Assembly: GCA_014238155.1 (NCBI GenBank) | Contig: JABABQ010000050.1 | Span: 231,660 to 295,659 of the forward strand | Source of the DNA: Rhizobiaceae bacterium | GTDB lineage: Bacteria > Pseudomonadota > Alphaproteobacteria > Rhizobiales > Rhizobiaceae | Reading direction: 5' to 3' | Length of the DNA: 64,000 nucleotides | Part shown: positions 8,887 to 17,955 of the stretch, piece by piece | Layout: every line of letters starts with the position of its first letter | Numbering within the stretch: the stretch's first letter is position 1 | Made by a program: the position numbers and the translations under genes | Notes under the pieces: model-generated | Database searches by the model: none | Seen by the model: the letters and a program-made list of their open reading frames with translations, nothing else | What the model was told of the DNA's origin: nothing

Positions 8887-10065
8887 ATGCGTGAAGCGGT
8901 CATCGTCTCCACAGCCCGAACACCAATCGGCAAAGCCTATCGCGGAGCCTTCAACAACACTCCGTCACAGACCCTTGGTGGCCATGCCATTCAACATGCT
9001 GTTGCACGTGCGGGGATTGATCCGGCGGAAGTTGACGATGTGATCATTGGTGCAGCGCTGCAGCAAGGTGTTCAGGGCTCCAATATCGGCCGGCAGGCTG
9101 CACTGAAGGCTGGATTGCCGGTAACCGTTGCGGGCATGTCGCTTGACCGTCAATGCGCCTCCGGCATGATGGCAATTGCAACGGCTGCCAAACAGGTTGT
9201 GAACGATGACATGCCGGTCTGCATCGGCGGCGGTGTGGAGAGCATTTCCATGGTACAGACGCCGGAATTGCGTGTCGGTGCCGATAAGTCGCTGGTTGCC
9301 ATGCATCCACATATTTACATGTCGATGTTGGAAACCGCCGAAGTGGTGGCCGACCGCTACGGCATTTCCCGCGAGACGATGGATGAATATGGCTACCAGT
9401 CGCAGATGCGCACAGCGGCGGCCCAGCAGGCCGGGAAATTTGATGATGAGATCGTGCCCCTCCCCTCAACCATGATCATGGTCAACAAGGAGACTAAGGA
9501 AACGTCGGAACATGACGTTAGCCTCGATAAGGATGAGGGCAACCGCCCCTCGACCACACTGGAGGGCCTCAACGGTTTAAAACCGGTGCTGGGCGACGAC
9601 AAAACCATCACTGCCGGGAATGCATCGCAGCTTTCAGACGGAGCCTCTGCCGCCGTTGTGATGGAAGCGAAGGATGCAGAAAAGCGCGGGATAAACCCGT
9701 TGGGTGCTTATCGCGGCATGGCGGTTGCCGGACTGGAACCGGATGAAATGGGCATCGGGCCGGTCTATGCCGTGCCAAAATTATTGCAACGCAACAATCT
9801 GAAGGTGGGTGATATCGACCTTTGGGAACTCAACGAAGCGTTTGCCGTTCAGGTGCTGCATTGCCGTGACACGCTGGGCATCCCTGACGAGTTGCTGAAC
9901 GTCAATGGTGGAGCCATATCTGTTGGTCATCCCTACGGCATGAGCGGCGCCCGCATGGTTGGTCACGCGTTGATCGAAGGCAAGCGCCGCGGCGCCAAAT
10001 ATGTGGTTTGCACCATGTGTGTCGGTGGCGGCATGGGGGCTGCTGGCCTGTTTGAGGTTTACTGA
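8887..10065 (+). CDS. Acetyl-CoA acyltransferase (thiolase)
   Basis: A thiolase that cleaves 3-ketoacyl-CoA with CoA, or condenses acetyl-CoA. All active-site elements are visible: nucleophile Cys in [11 protein letters not shown] (about residue 89), NEAF, the His of [17 protein letters not shown] (about 347), and the acid/base Cys of [13 protein letters not shown] (about 378). The 392-aa length is standard. An AGAGGA site precedes the ATG. It is the first gene of a plus-strand operon running through the crotonase, the FadJ-like fusion, an SDR and probably RidA. The operon composition suggests complete beta-oxidation of some acyl chain, but chain length or branching cannot be read from the sequence. 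Confidence 0.93.
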   Translation: MREAVIVSTARTPIGKAYRGAFNNTPSQTLGGHAIQHAVARAGIDPAEVDDVIIGAALQQGVQGSNIGRQAALKAGLPVTVAGMSLDRQCASGMMAIATAAKQVVNDDMPVCIGGGVESISMVQTPELRVGADKSLVAMHPHIYMSMLETAEVVADRYGISRETMDEYGYQSQMRTAAAQQAGKFDDEIVPLPSTMIMVNKETKETSEHDVSLDKDEGNRPSTTLEGLNGLKPVLGDDKTITAGNASQLSDGASAAVVMEAKDAEKRGINPLGAYRGMAVAGLEPDEMGIGPVYAVPKLLQRNNLKVGDIDLWELNEAFAVQVLHCRDTLGIPDELLNVNGGAISVGHPYGMSGARMVGHALIEGKRRGAKYVVCTMCVGGGMGAAGLFEVY

Positions 10066-10071
10066 TCCTTC

Positions 10072-10866
10072 ATGGCATTACTGGAGCTAGAACAGGCAGA
10101 AGGGGTTGCCACCGTCAGGATTAACCGTCCTGAGGCACGCAATGCGATGAGCCGCGACATGTGGCCCGTCCTTCATGAATTTCTTGATCGATTGCAGAAC
10201 GACGATAGTGTGGGTTGTGTTATGCTGACCGGCACTGATCCGGCATTTTGCGCCGGCGGTGATGTTAATGCCATGGTGGAACGGGCCAAAGGGCAGCTCA
10301 ACATGTCGGTCGAAGAAGAAACCAAATTGCTGCGCAGCTACATGGAATGTGCCCGCCTGCTTCATGAAATGCCCAAGCCGACGCTGGCAGCCATCAATGG
10401 CGCCTGTGCCGGCGCTGGATTTGCGCTGGCGCTCTCATGCGATTTGAGAATTGCCAAACGCGCCGCCAAGTTCACCACAGCTTTCGCCCGGATTGCCGGG
10501 TCAGGAGACTTTGGCGGATCTTACTTCCTGTCGAAAATGATTGGCACGGCAAAGGCGCGCGAACTGTATTATTTTGCAGATGGTTTTTCCGGCGAACAGG
10601 CGGCCAGTATGGGTGTCGTCAATCGGGCGGTCGACGATGAAGACTTTGCACCCATCGTCACAGACTGGGCCAGGCGTCTGGCGAATGGTCCAACCGTCGC
10701 TTTGGCCTATATGAAAGAAAACATGAACCTGGCTGAAGGATGTTCGTTGTCAGACGCACTCGATCAGGAAGCTGCCAACATGGTGCGGGCGTTCCGCACC
10801 GAAGACCATAAAGAGGCCGCCAACGCCTTCGTTGAAAAGCGCCGTCCGGAATTTAAGGGAAAATGA
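10072..10866 (+). CDS. Enoyl-CoA hydratase/isomerase family protein (PaaG-like crotonase)
   Basis: A 264-aa crotonase-fold protein. The CoA-binding oxyanion loop (CAGGD near residue 62; INGACAGAGFALALSCD near 107-123) is present. The two catalytic glutamates of true enoyl-CoA hydratases are not: the first position reads GAGFAL instead of GGGxEL, and the second lies in a segment reading ARIAGSGDFGGSYFL. A single acidic residue in that loop (GDFGG) is typical of PaaG-type isomerases, so isomerase or a related activity is more likely than hydration. The C-terminal FVEKRRPEFKG matches the family. It starts six bases after the thiolase stop with no clear Shine-Dalgarno site. Confidence 0.9.
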   Translation: MALLELEQAEGVATVRINRPEARNAMSRDMWPVLHEFLDRLQNDDSVGCVMLTGTDPAFCAGGDVNAMVERAKGQLNMSVEEETKLLRSYMECARLLHEMPKPTLAAINGACAGAGFALALSCDLRIAKRAAKFTTAFARIAGSGDFGGSYFLSKMIGTAKARELYYFADGFSGEQAASMGVVNRAVDDEDFAPIVTDWARRLANGPTVALAYMKENMNLAEGCSLSDALDQEAANMVRAFRTEDHKEAANAFVEKRRPEFKGK

Positions 10867-10867
10867 T

Positions 10868-12961
10868 ATGACACATTCCGTCTCCTCAGAAATGCGCGGT
10901 GATATCGCCGTCATCTGGATTGACAACCCACCCGTCAACGCCCTGTCCTTCCATGTCAGGCAGGGCATTGTTGAAGAACTGGAAAAAGCCCAGACACAGG
11001 CCAAAGCGGCCGTATTGGCGGGTCGCGGCGGTACATTTATTGCCGGAGCAGACATCCGTGAATTTGGCAAGCCGATTATCGAGCCAGGCCTGCCAACTGT
11101 ATTGGAAGCTGTTGAAGCCAGCGCAATTCCGCTGGTTGCAGCCATAGAAGGCAATACGTTAGGAGGTGGATTGGAAACAGCCCTTGCCTGCCATTACCGC
11201 ATCTCCAGTGCGAAAGCGAAACTTGGCCTGCCAGAGGTCAAATTGGGACTTTTGCCCGGTGCCGGTGGCACCCAGCGCCTGCCACGCCTGCTGAATGATC
11301 TCGGTGACGCAATCACCATCGTCTCCTCCGGCAATCCAATCACTGGAAGCAAGGCATTGGAAATTGGACTCGTCGATGGGGTCTCTGAAATTGCCGTTGA
11401 AGCGGCGATCGAACTGGCCGAAAAAGTCGCCGGACAGCCGTTTGAAGGCCGGTGCCTGTCCAAAGTTGAACTGACAATGACGGCGCCGATCAAGGCGACA
11501 TTTGACGCCGCCGAAATCGAAGTTGCAAAGCGAGCAAGAGGGGCGATTGCGCCACTTCGCGCCCTTCAATCAGTGCGCGCTGCTTATGAACTTCCCTTTG
11601 TTGACGGAATAAAGCAGGAACGGGCCGGATTTGTTGACCTCGTTGCTACCGATCAGTCAAAAGCCCTGCGTCACATCTTTTTTGCCGAACGCCAGTCCGC
11701 CAAACCACCCGTCAATGTTGCCGGCACCCCGCGTAAAATCTCCAGGATCGGGATCCTCGGAGCCGGGACAATGGGCGGCGGCATTGCCATGACTTACGCA
11801 GAAGCCGGATTTCCGGTGACCATGCTGGAAATGAGCGAAGCAGCGTTGGACAAGGGTTTTGCGACAATGGAAGCCAACTGGTCGCGCGGCATCAGGTCCG
11901 GGCGGATCACCGCGGAAGGGGTCGCCGAGCGCATGGCACGACTGTCGCGAACCACACGGTTTGAAGACCTTGGCGACTGCGATCTGATTATCGAAGCGGT
12001 ATTTGAAACCATGGACGTTAAACGCGAGGTCTTTCAAAAGCTCGATAAAGTCGCCAAACAAGGTGCAATTCTGGCCACCAATACGTCCTATCTCGACATC
12101 AATGAAATAGCAGCCCAGACATCGCGTCCCGAAGATGTGCTGGGAATGCACTATTTCTCGCCTGCCAATATCATGCCACTCCTGGAGATCGTTTGGGCTG
12201 ACAAAACCGCCGACGACGTATTGCTGAGTGCCTTGGATATGGCCAAAAAGACCCGCAAAACGCCGGCCATATCCCGGGTTGGTCACGGCTTTATCGGCAA
12301 TCGCATGCTGACCCCCTATCTGCGCCAGGCCAATCTTTTGATCCTCGAAGGCGCATCTCCGGAACAGGTCGACAAAGCTCTGACCGATTTCGGCTGGGCG
12401 ATGGGACCGATCTCGGTCAGCGATCTGGCCGGACTCGATATCGGCTATAAATCCCGCAAGGATCAGGACCTGGATGACCATGAAAAGCACGTTTATCTGG
12501 TTGCCGACCGATTGGTGGAAGCAGGAAATCTGGGACAAAAATCCGGATCTGGTTTTTATGAATATGATCCCAAAACCCGCGCCAGATCGGAAAACCCGGC
12601 GGCGACAAAGATCATCGAGGAAGTGCGCGCCGAACTGGGTATCAACACGCGGGCAATAGGTGATGAAGAAATTGTCGAACGCACCATGTTCGCATTGGCC
12701 AACGAGGGCGCCCATGTATTGGGCGAAGGCGTCGCCCAGCGGGCCAGCGATATCGATGTGGTGTATAATCACGGTTACGGCTATCCCCGCTGGCGCGGTG
12801 GCCCAATGTTTTACGCAAGCACGGTCGGTTTGCCAAAACTGGCCGAAAGGCTGGTCGAATGGAGCAATGGCAGTTCCAGTCAGCATTGGAACCCATCCGA
12901 CTTGCTGATGACACTGGCTGAACAGGGCAAGAATTTTGGTGACTTTGACCAGGAGAATTGA
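10868..12961 (+). CDS. fadJ: Bifunctional enoyl-CoA hydratase / 3-hydroxyacyl-CoA dehydrogenase (FadJ/FadB-like)
   Basis: A 697-aa fusion catalysing two consecutive beta-oxidation steps. Residues 1-190 are a crotonase domain with both glutamates in place (GGGLETAL and GLPEVKLG, then GLLPGAGGTQRLPRL). The NAD-binding domain begins near 295 with IGILGAGTMGGGIAMTYAEAG. The catalytic His-Glu pair lies in GMHYFSPANIMPLLEIV, with the assisting Asn in GHGFIGNRM. Two C-terminal 3HCDH domains follow. The ATG at 10868 is one base past the crotonase stop codon; a 12-codon longer ORF would overlap that gene. Its TGA shares one base with the ATG of the SDR gene (TGATG). Confidence 0.95.
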   Translation: MTHSVSSEMRGDIAVIWIDNPPVNALSFHVRQGIVEELEKAQTQAKAAVLAGRGGTFIAGADIREFGKPIIEPGLPTVLEAVEASAIPLVAAIEGNTLGGGLETALACHYRISSAKAKLGLPEVKLGLLPGAGGTQRLPRLLNDLGDAITIVSSGNPITGSKALEIGLVDGVSEIAVEAAIELAEKVAGQPFEGRCLSKVELTMTAPIKATFDAAEIEVAKRARGAIAPLRALQSVRAAYELPFVDGIKQERAGFVDLVATDQSKALRHIFFAERQSAKPPVNVAGTPRKISRIGILGAGTMGGGIAMTYAEAGFPVTMLEMSEAALDKGFATMEANWSRGIRSGRITAEGVAERMARLSRTTRFEDLGDCDLIIEAVFETMDVKREVFQKLDKVAKQGAILATNTSYLDINEIAAQTSRPEDVLGMHYFSPANIMPLLEIVWADKTADDVLLSALDMAKKTRKTPAISRVGHGFIGNRMLTPYLRQANLLILEGASPEQVDKALTDFGWAMGPISVSDLAGLDIGYKSRKDQDLDDHEKHVYLVADRLVEAGNLGQKSGSGFYEYDPKTRARSENPAATKIIEEVRAELGINTRAIGDEEIVERTMFALANEGAHVLGEGVAQRASDIDVVYNHGYGYPRWRGGPMFYASTVGLPKLAERLVEWSNGSSSQHWNPSDLLMTLAEQGKNFGDFDQEN

Positions 12962-13730
12962 TGAGCAATTTGTTTGATCTTGGCGGTAAAACCGCCATCA
13001 TCACGGGTTCTTCGCGCGGCATTGGCAAGGCAATTGCCGAACAGATGGCGGCCCATGGCGCCCGCGTGGTCATATCATCTCGCAAGGAAACTGCCTGTCA
13101 GGATGTCGCCGAGGCGATCAATCAAAAATACGGCAGCGGAACCGCAATTGCCGTCTCCGCCAATATATCTAGCAAGCAGGAGCTGCAAAATCTGGTTAAT
13201 CAAACCACCAGAATTTTTGGCGACATTCACATCCAGTGTGCAACGCCGCTTCCAACCCCTATTATGGGCCGATGGTCGAAATCGACGATGATCGGTTTAA
13301 TAAAATCCTGACCAACAACGTGGTTGCCAATAACTGGCTAATTGGCATGATTTCCCCTCAGATGATCGAGCGCAAAGACGGCGCGGTAATCATTGTCTCG
13401 TCAATCGGCGGATTAAAAGGCTCAGCCATCCTTGGCGCCTATGGCATTTCGAAGGCAGCAGATTTTCAACTGGCCCGCAATCTGTGTGTTGAATATGGCC
13501 GCCACAATATCCGCATCAATTGCATTGCGCCGGGGTTGATCAAAACCGACTTCGCCCGTGCGTTGTGGGAAAATCCCGATAATCTGAAAGCCGCCTTGTC
13601 GCGCACGCCAATGCAGCGCATCGGCGAGCCAGGCGAAATTGCCGGCGCCGCCGTCTTTCTGGCGTCTGCCGCCGGCACTTACGTCAACGGCCAGCAAATT
13701 GTCATTGATGGCGGTGCGACGATTACCTAG
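12961..13730 (+). pseudogene. SDR family oxidoreductase interrupted by a single-base frameshift
   Basis: The gene starts well, with an AGGAG site and an ATG overlapping the fadJ stop. It has the Rossmann motif TGSSRGIGKAIAE in one frame up to GDIHI, near 13233. There the frame shifts: the next frame continues exactly with VCNAASNPYYGPM and then the catalytic IIVSS Ser and YGISK Tyr/Lys motif, ending in VIDGGATIT at 13730. Inserting one base between 13234 and 13235 restores a continuous protein of about 256 aa (family pattern D-I-H-x-L-V-C-N-A-A). The rest is intact, so this is either a very recent inactivation or a sequencing error. A ketoacyl/hydroxyacyl-CoA reductase role in the operon is inference. 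Confidence 0.85.
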
Positions 13731-13805
13731 GCCTAGTCCCTCCCAGCAATTTGATAATGCTATTGCTGAACGGGATGGTCATCGAAAAATGTGAAAGGAT
13801 TTAGT

Positions 13806-14156
13806 GTGACCGATATCAAGCGCATCGAAGCCGGAAAACGAATGAGCCAAGTAGCGATCTACGGCGACATCGTGTGGTTGTCTGGACAATGTGGCACAGC
13901 CGGTGACAGCATAACACGACAGACCCAGCAGGCACTTGAAAAGGTTGGGAAATTATTGGAGCAAGCTGGTTCAGACAAAACCAGGATCGTAAATACGGTG
14001 ATCTGGCTGGCAAAAATTGAAGACTATGATGAAGTAAATGCTGTGTGGGATGCATGGGTACCCAATGGCCTAGCACCAACACGATCATGCTGTGAAGCCC
14101 GCCTCGGCGGCAACGGCTACGACATCGAGATTATCTGCGTTGCGGTCACCAACTAA
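13806..14156 (+). CDS. RidA/YjgF-family protein
   Basis: A small trimeric-type Rid protein (116 aa). The family hydrolyses reactive enamine/imine intermediates. The conserved Arg near the C-terminus is present in LAPTRSCCEARLG, as is the VWLSGQCGT strand. The start GTG at 13806 has an AAAGGA site six bases upstream; the GTG at 13791 lies before that site and is disfavoured. It follows the frameshifted SDR by 75 bases on the same strand and could be the last gene of the beta-oxidation operon. The double Cys after the Arg places it outside canonical RidA, among the Rid paralogues. Confidence 0.88.
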   Translation: MTDIKRIEAGKRMSQVAIYGDIVWLSGQCGTAGDSITRQTQQALEKVGKLLEQAGSDKTRIVNTVIWLAKIEDYDEVNAVWDAWVPNGLAPTRSCCEARLGGNGYDIEIICVAVTN

Positions 14157-14220
14157 CTCAATATTTGTGATCCACCCAAAATTTATCATGCAGCAAGACG
14201 GATTGGTTTCTGACAATTCA

Positions 14221-14272
14221 TCACATAGGCGTTAGGGGGGCTGGAAGCGACACCACAAAACCTCCTATGTGA
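14221..14272. repeat. Inverted repeat upstream of the TVP38-family gene
   Basis: Perfect 9-bp arms tcacatagg (14221-14229) and cctatgtga (14264-14272) enclose 34 bases; the inner part also contains aggggggc and acct runs that could extend pairing. It lies 53 bases before the ATG of the membrane protein. It could be an operator or an RNA stem; no T-run follows that would make it a clear terminator for RidA. Confidence 0.45.
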
Positions 14273-14324
14273 GTTAAGCCAAGTTAAAGCCGATCAGGTG
14301 TAGGCTGAATCACTGGAACGACAT

Positions 14325-15044
14325 ATGAGCAATGCATCCATGACTGAGACCGCCGGCACGAAGGCCAATGGATATATGAAATGGGTCATGGCCGCTGCCT
14401 TGGTCACCCTGTTTGCGGTCGCTTACATCTATCTCCCGGTCAGTGAATGGCTGATCACCTTTCAGAACTGGGTGCAGGGGTTTGGTCCACTCGGTTGGGT
14501 GATATTCATCGTCGTTTATGCGCTGACGTCGTTTGTACTGATCCCCGGCTCAATCCTCAGCATTGGCGCTGGTGTAGCATATGGGTTATGGGCCTTCCCG
14601 CTGGTGATAATCGGTGCGGTCCTCGGCTCCGCACTGTCATTTCTCGCCGCACGTTATGTCTTTCACGACAGGGTTCAGCAAAAAATCAGCAACTATCCTC
14701 GATTCAAGGCCGTCAACGAAGCCATTCGCGACGAAGGCTGGAGAGTCGTTTTGCTGCTGCGCCTGTCACCTGCCCTGCCATTTTCCCTGCAAAACTGGTT
14801 TCTCGGCTTGATGCCGGTGGGATTCTGGCCCGCTCAGATCGCAACCTTGTTCGGCATCATGCCTGGCACATTGCTCTATATCTGGGTCGCAAGTCTGGGC
14901 GGTGAGGCCGCCGCTGGCGGCAGCACGGATACCAGCATGGCCCGTTACACCGTTTTGGGCCTCGGCCTGCTGGCAACGCTGGTCGTAACAATTGTGATCA
15001 CCAGAAAGGCCCAGCAGAAGCTAAAGCAGTTCGCCGTCGACTAG
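14325..15044 (+). CDS. TVP38/TMEM64 family (DedA-like) inner-membrane protein
   Basis: A 239-aa integral membrane protein of the VTT/SNARE-associated superfamily. After a short polar N-terminus come hydrophobic segments at about 20-40, 58-80 and 85-110. Next is the signature region containing IPGSILSIGAGVAYGLW and the amphipathic loop RVVLLLRLSPALPFSLQNWFLGL (roughly 143-165), the conserved re-entrant motif of the family. A final helix at about 205-228 is followed by a basic tail. Known relatives act in lipid transport or scrambling and membrane homeostasis; the substrate here is unknown. It stands alone, convergent with the carnitine operon. Confidence 0.88.
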   Translation: MSNASMTETAGTKANGYMKWVMAAALVTLFAVAYIYLPVSEWLITFQNWVQGFGPLGWVIFIVVYALTSFVLIPGSILSIGAGVAYGLWAFPLVIIGAVLGSALSFLAARYVFHDRVQQKISNYPRFKAVNEAIRDEGWRVVLLLRLSPALPFSLQNWFLGLMPVGFWPAQIATLFGIMPGTLLYIWVASLGGEAAAGGSTDTSMARYTVLGLGLLATLVVTIVITRKAQQKLKQFAVD

Positions 15045-15088
15045 CGGCGAGGCGGCGAGGCGGCGAGCGGCGCGTCGGCGAGCGGCGA
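15044..15088. repeat. Short tandem repeat of a ggcga(g)c unit
   Basis: The stretch directly after the TVP38-family stop codon consists of repeated 'gcggcgag' units (at least four imperfect copies). It fills most of the 55-base gap between two convergent genes. No clean terminator hairpin is visible, and the repeat could vary in copy number between strains. Confidence 0.6.
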
Positions 15089-15099
15089 TTACGCGATTG

Positions 15100-15900
15100 C
15101 TATTTGCCTTTCCAGATTGGGTCCCGCTTTTCGGTAAACGCGTTGAACCCCTCCATCATGTCTTCGCTGCCATACAGCCTATCGACGCTGCGAAGCTGGC
15201 GCTGGGTGATGCGGTTCATCGTGTCCTGGAACTTTGAATCTTCCGCATCCCGCACCACTTCCTTGATAGCGGCATAAACCAGCGGTGGACCACTCTCCAG
15301 CAGCTTGGCCATTTCCCATGCCTGATCCATCAACTCAGAAGCAGGATGGATGTGATTTACAAATCCCCATTTATGCGCCTCTTCAGCATCCAGCCAGCGC
15401 CCGGTCAGCAGCAATTCCATGGCGATATGATAGGGAATGCGTTTCGGCAGCTTGACCGAGGCTGCGTCTGCCACTGTACCAGAGCGGATTTCCGGCAACG
15501 CAAATGTCGCATGATCTGCGGCCAGAATTATGTCGCAGGACAGAGCAATCTCCAGACCGCCACCACAGCAAATGCCATTGACCGCCGCAATGATCGGTTT
15601 GTTCATGTCACGCATTTCCTGCAGACCGCCAAAACCGCCAACTCCATAATCGCCATCCACCGCATCGCTTCCCTCACCTTCTACACTGGACGCAGCTTTC
15701 AGATCCCATCCGGGGCAAAAGAATTTTTCAGACGCTGCCGTCAAAATCGCCACCCGCATCTGCGGATCGTCGCGAAATTCGGCAAACACGTCACCCATAA
15801 TGCGGCTGGTGGCCAGATCGATGGCGTTGGCCTTGGGACGGTCGATCGTGACCTCGAGAATGCCTCCGACCTGGCGGGTTTTGATGGGTTCATCAGTCAT
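15100..15900 (-). CDS. caiD: Carnitinyl-CoA dehydratase-type enoyl-CoA hydratase (CaiD-like)
   Basis: A crotonase-family enzyme that interconverts crotonobetainyl-CoA and carnitinyl-CoA. Both catalytic glutamates are kept (GGGLEIALSCD and FALPEIRSG). Long CaiD-like segments are visible: GFGGLQEMRDMNKPIIAAVNG, LLTGRWLDAEEAHKWGFVN and the C-terminal EDMMEGFNAFTEKRDPIWKGK. Length (266 aa) is right. It is the last gene of a six-gene minus-strand operon and overlaps the end of the acyl-CoA synthetase gene by eight bases. An ordinary enoyl-CoA hydratase is the alternative, but the neighbouring L-carnitine dehydrogenase supports the carnitine assignment. Confidence 0.85.
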   Translation of the reverse strand: MTDEPIKTRQVGGILEVTIDRPKANAIDLATSRIMGDVFAEFRDDPQMRVAILTAASEKFFCPGWDLKAASSVEGEGSDAVDGDYGVGGFGGLQEMRDMNKPIIAAVNGICCGGGLEIALSCDIILAADHATFALPEIRSGTVADAASVKLPKRIPYHIAMELLLTGRWLDAEEAHKWGFVNHIHPASELMDQAWEMAKLLESGPPLVYAAIKEVVRDAEDSKFQDTMNRITQRQLRSVDRLYGSEDMMEGFNAFTEKRDPIWKGK

Positions 15901-17950
15901 TTTCTATCCTTTTAACAATCAGGGCATCGACAGCCACGCTGCCGAATTGAGTAGCAAATAGCGGATTTACGTCCAGTTCTTCCAGCGTCTCAGCATGGTC
16001 AACCGCATATTTGGCGATGCACAAGATATTGGCAATCAACGCGTCGATATCGGCAGCTTCGTTATCGCGAAAACCTTCCAGCAGCTTACCAATTTTCAAC
16101 CGAGCCAGTCCCCCGCGGATGTCCTGTTCAGTGCACGGCAACAGCAGATTTGCTGTATCGTCCAGTAATTCCGTCAACACGCCGCCTGCACCGAATGTCA
16201 ACACCAGGCCGCATACCGGATCGCGGGTCACACCGACCAGAAGTTCAGCCTGTGGCGGCGGCGCCATTTCTTCGACCAGAAACCGGTCTGAATGCCGGGC
16301 CAGTGACTGCAAAGCCATCACCGCATCTGCGGTGGATTCTACACCTAGCCTGACGGCTCCGACATCGGACTTATGGGCAATGCCCAATGCCTTGATGGCC
16401 AACGGAAATTTCAGCTCGCCAAAGGCTGTCTCCAATCCCGCCATGTCCGTCACTTCAACGCCTTTTGGGGTCACCAGCCCGGCCGCTGCCAGTTCAGCTT
16501 TTGAGGCAAGTTCATCCAGCGTCACCCGACGCTGACAATCTGCTGTCGGAGCAAGCAGGTCGGATGGCAGGTCCTGATCCCAGTTTGCTGCTATCTGCGC
16601 TGATGCTTCTGCTGCAGCAATGGCATTTTCCAATCCGCAAAGCGGCGCAATGCCGGCATCGAAAAGCAGGGCAGCAATGTCTTCCGGCATGGTTTCAGCC
16701 AGGCTCGCGACATTAGCAGCGCGCGCACCGGTGGCTTTAACTGCGCTGATAAATGCCTCAAGAGCGGACCGCCAATCGGCATCATCACACCGGTCACTGC
16801 GCGGATAATCATTGACCAGAATTGCCAGATCAAACTGTGGTTCCAGAGCGCGCATATACATTCGCTGCATTGCCTCCCAGTCGCCCCAGATGAAGGTATT
16901 ATAATCCAGGGGATTGGCGACGGTGACAATTTCACCCAGTTCGGCTTTCAGACCAGCGGCCTCTTCAGATTGAAACGGACGATAAGCAACACGGCGGCCT
17001 TGCGCTGCATCGGCCATCAGCGACGCCTCGCCACCGCTGCAGGAAAGGGACAGCAATTCGCCACCACTGGGAACTCCTCCCGCATGCAGCAATTTCAACG
17101 TTTCCAGAAGGGTTTCCAGACTGTCGACGCGGGCCACACCCAGCCTTTCAAACAACGCATCATGGGCGGCATCTGATCCGGCAAGCGACGCAGTATGGGT
17201 CAAGGCTGCCGCCCTGGCCTGTTCAGAGCGACCGACCTTCAGCACGACGATCGGCTTGCGCAGCTCGCGGGCTCGCCGCGCCAGAGCTTCAAATGCCTTC
17301 ACATCGTCCAGGCCTTCAATATGCAAACCCAATGCGGTAATCCGCGGGTCTTCCAGCCAGCCAAGACCCAGTTTCGAGATCCCCTGCTGCGCTTGATTGC
17401 CCACCGTCATCAGCGCCGCCACCGGCAGACCGCGACGTTGCATCGACAGGTTGATGGCTATGTTGGAAGATTGTGTAAGTATCGCAACGCCTTTGGCACA
17501 GCTTACTGCACCATGCTGGTCCGGCCACAGCGCCACTCCTTGCAACGCGTTGACGAACCCATAGCAGTTCGGCCCGATAATCGGCATTGCCCCGGCGGCG
17601 TGCACAAGCTGGTGTTGCAGATCCCCAGACCCGGCACTTTCCTGATCCGCCTCGGCAAACCCTGCGGCGTAACAGACAGCGCCACCTGCCCCCATGGCAG
17701 AAAGTTGCTTCACCATCGAGATTGACATTTGACGATTGACCGCAACGTAGACAGCATCGGGTGTTTCCGGCAAATCATCCAGCGAACGCAAGCAGCGACG
17801 CCCGTGCATTAGTTCCCGCCTGGGATTGATCGGCCAGATCGTACCCTTGAAACCAAGCTTGTCGCATTGCTCCACCACTCGCTCTGCTTCTTTGCCACCA
17901 ATGACCGCAATTGTGCGCGGATTAAGCAACCGGTCGAGTTCACTCCCCAT
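15893..17950 (-). CDS. ADP-forming (NDP-forming) acyl-CoA synthetase, single-chain
   Basis: A 685-aa fusion with the succinyl-CoA-synthetase-like domain order. The CoA-binding Rossmann domain comes first (PRTIAVIGG at the N-terminus). Then come two ligase-CoA domains containing the conserved His region LTHTASLAGSDAAHDALFERLGV (about 255-277). The ATP-grasp_5 domain follows from about residue 460 (KFPLAIKALGIAHKSDVGAV, GVTRDPVCGLVLTFGAGGVLTE). It would activate a carboxylate with ATP and CoA, releasing ADP and phosphate. In the carnitine operon it takes the place held by the AMP-forming ligase CaiC elsewhere, so gamma-butyrobetaine, crotonobetaine or carnitine is the suggested substrate (inference). 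The ATG at 17950 is preferred over a TTG at 17959. Confidence 0.88.
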   Translation of the reverse strand: MGSELDRLLNPRTIAVIGGKEAERVVEQCDKLGFKGTIWPINPRRELMHGRRCLRSLDDLPETPDAVYVAVNRQMSISMVKQLSAMGAGGAVCYAAGFAEADQESAGSGDLQHQLVHAAGAMPIIGPNCYGFVNALQGVALWPDQHGAVSCAKGVAILTQSSNIAINLSMQRRGLPVAALMTVGNQAQQGISKLGLGWLEDPRITALGLHIEGLDDVKAFEALARRARELRKPIVVLKVGRSEQARAAALTHTASLAGSDAAHDALFERLGVARVDSLETLLETLKLLHAGGVPSGGELLSLSCSGGEASLMADAAQGRRVAYRPFQSEEAAGLKAELGEIVTVANPLDYNTFIWGDWEAMQRMYMRALEPQFDLAILVNDYPRSDRCDDADWRSALEAFISAVKATGARAANVASLAETMPEDIAALLFDAGIAPLCGLENAIAAAEASAQIAANWDQDLPSDLLAPTADCQRRVTLDELASKAELAAAGLVTPKGVEVTDMAGLETAFGELKFPLAIKALGIAHKSDVGAVRLGVESTADAVMALQSLARHSDRFLVEEMAPPPQAELLVGVTRDPVCGLVLTFGAGGVLTELLDDTANLLLPCTEQDIRGGLARLKIGKLLEGFRDNEAADIDALIANILCIAKYAVDHAETLEELDVNPLFATQFGSVAVDALIVKRIEND

Positions 17951-17955
17951 GAATG

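Noticed and set aside
11657..12886. 409-codon minus-strand ORF inside the FadJ-like gene
   Set aside because: Antisense to a protein with all catalytic motifs; not supported as an overlapping gene.
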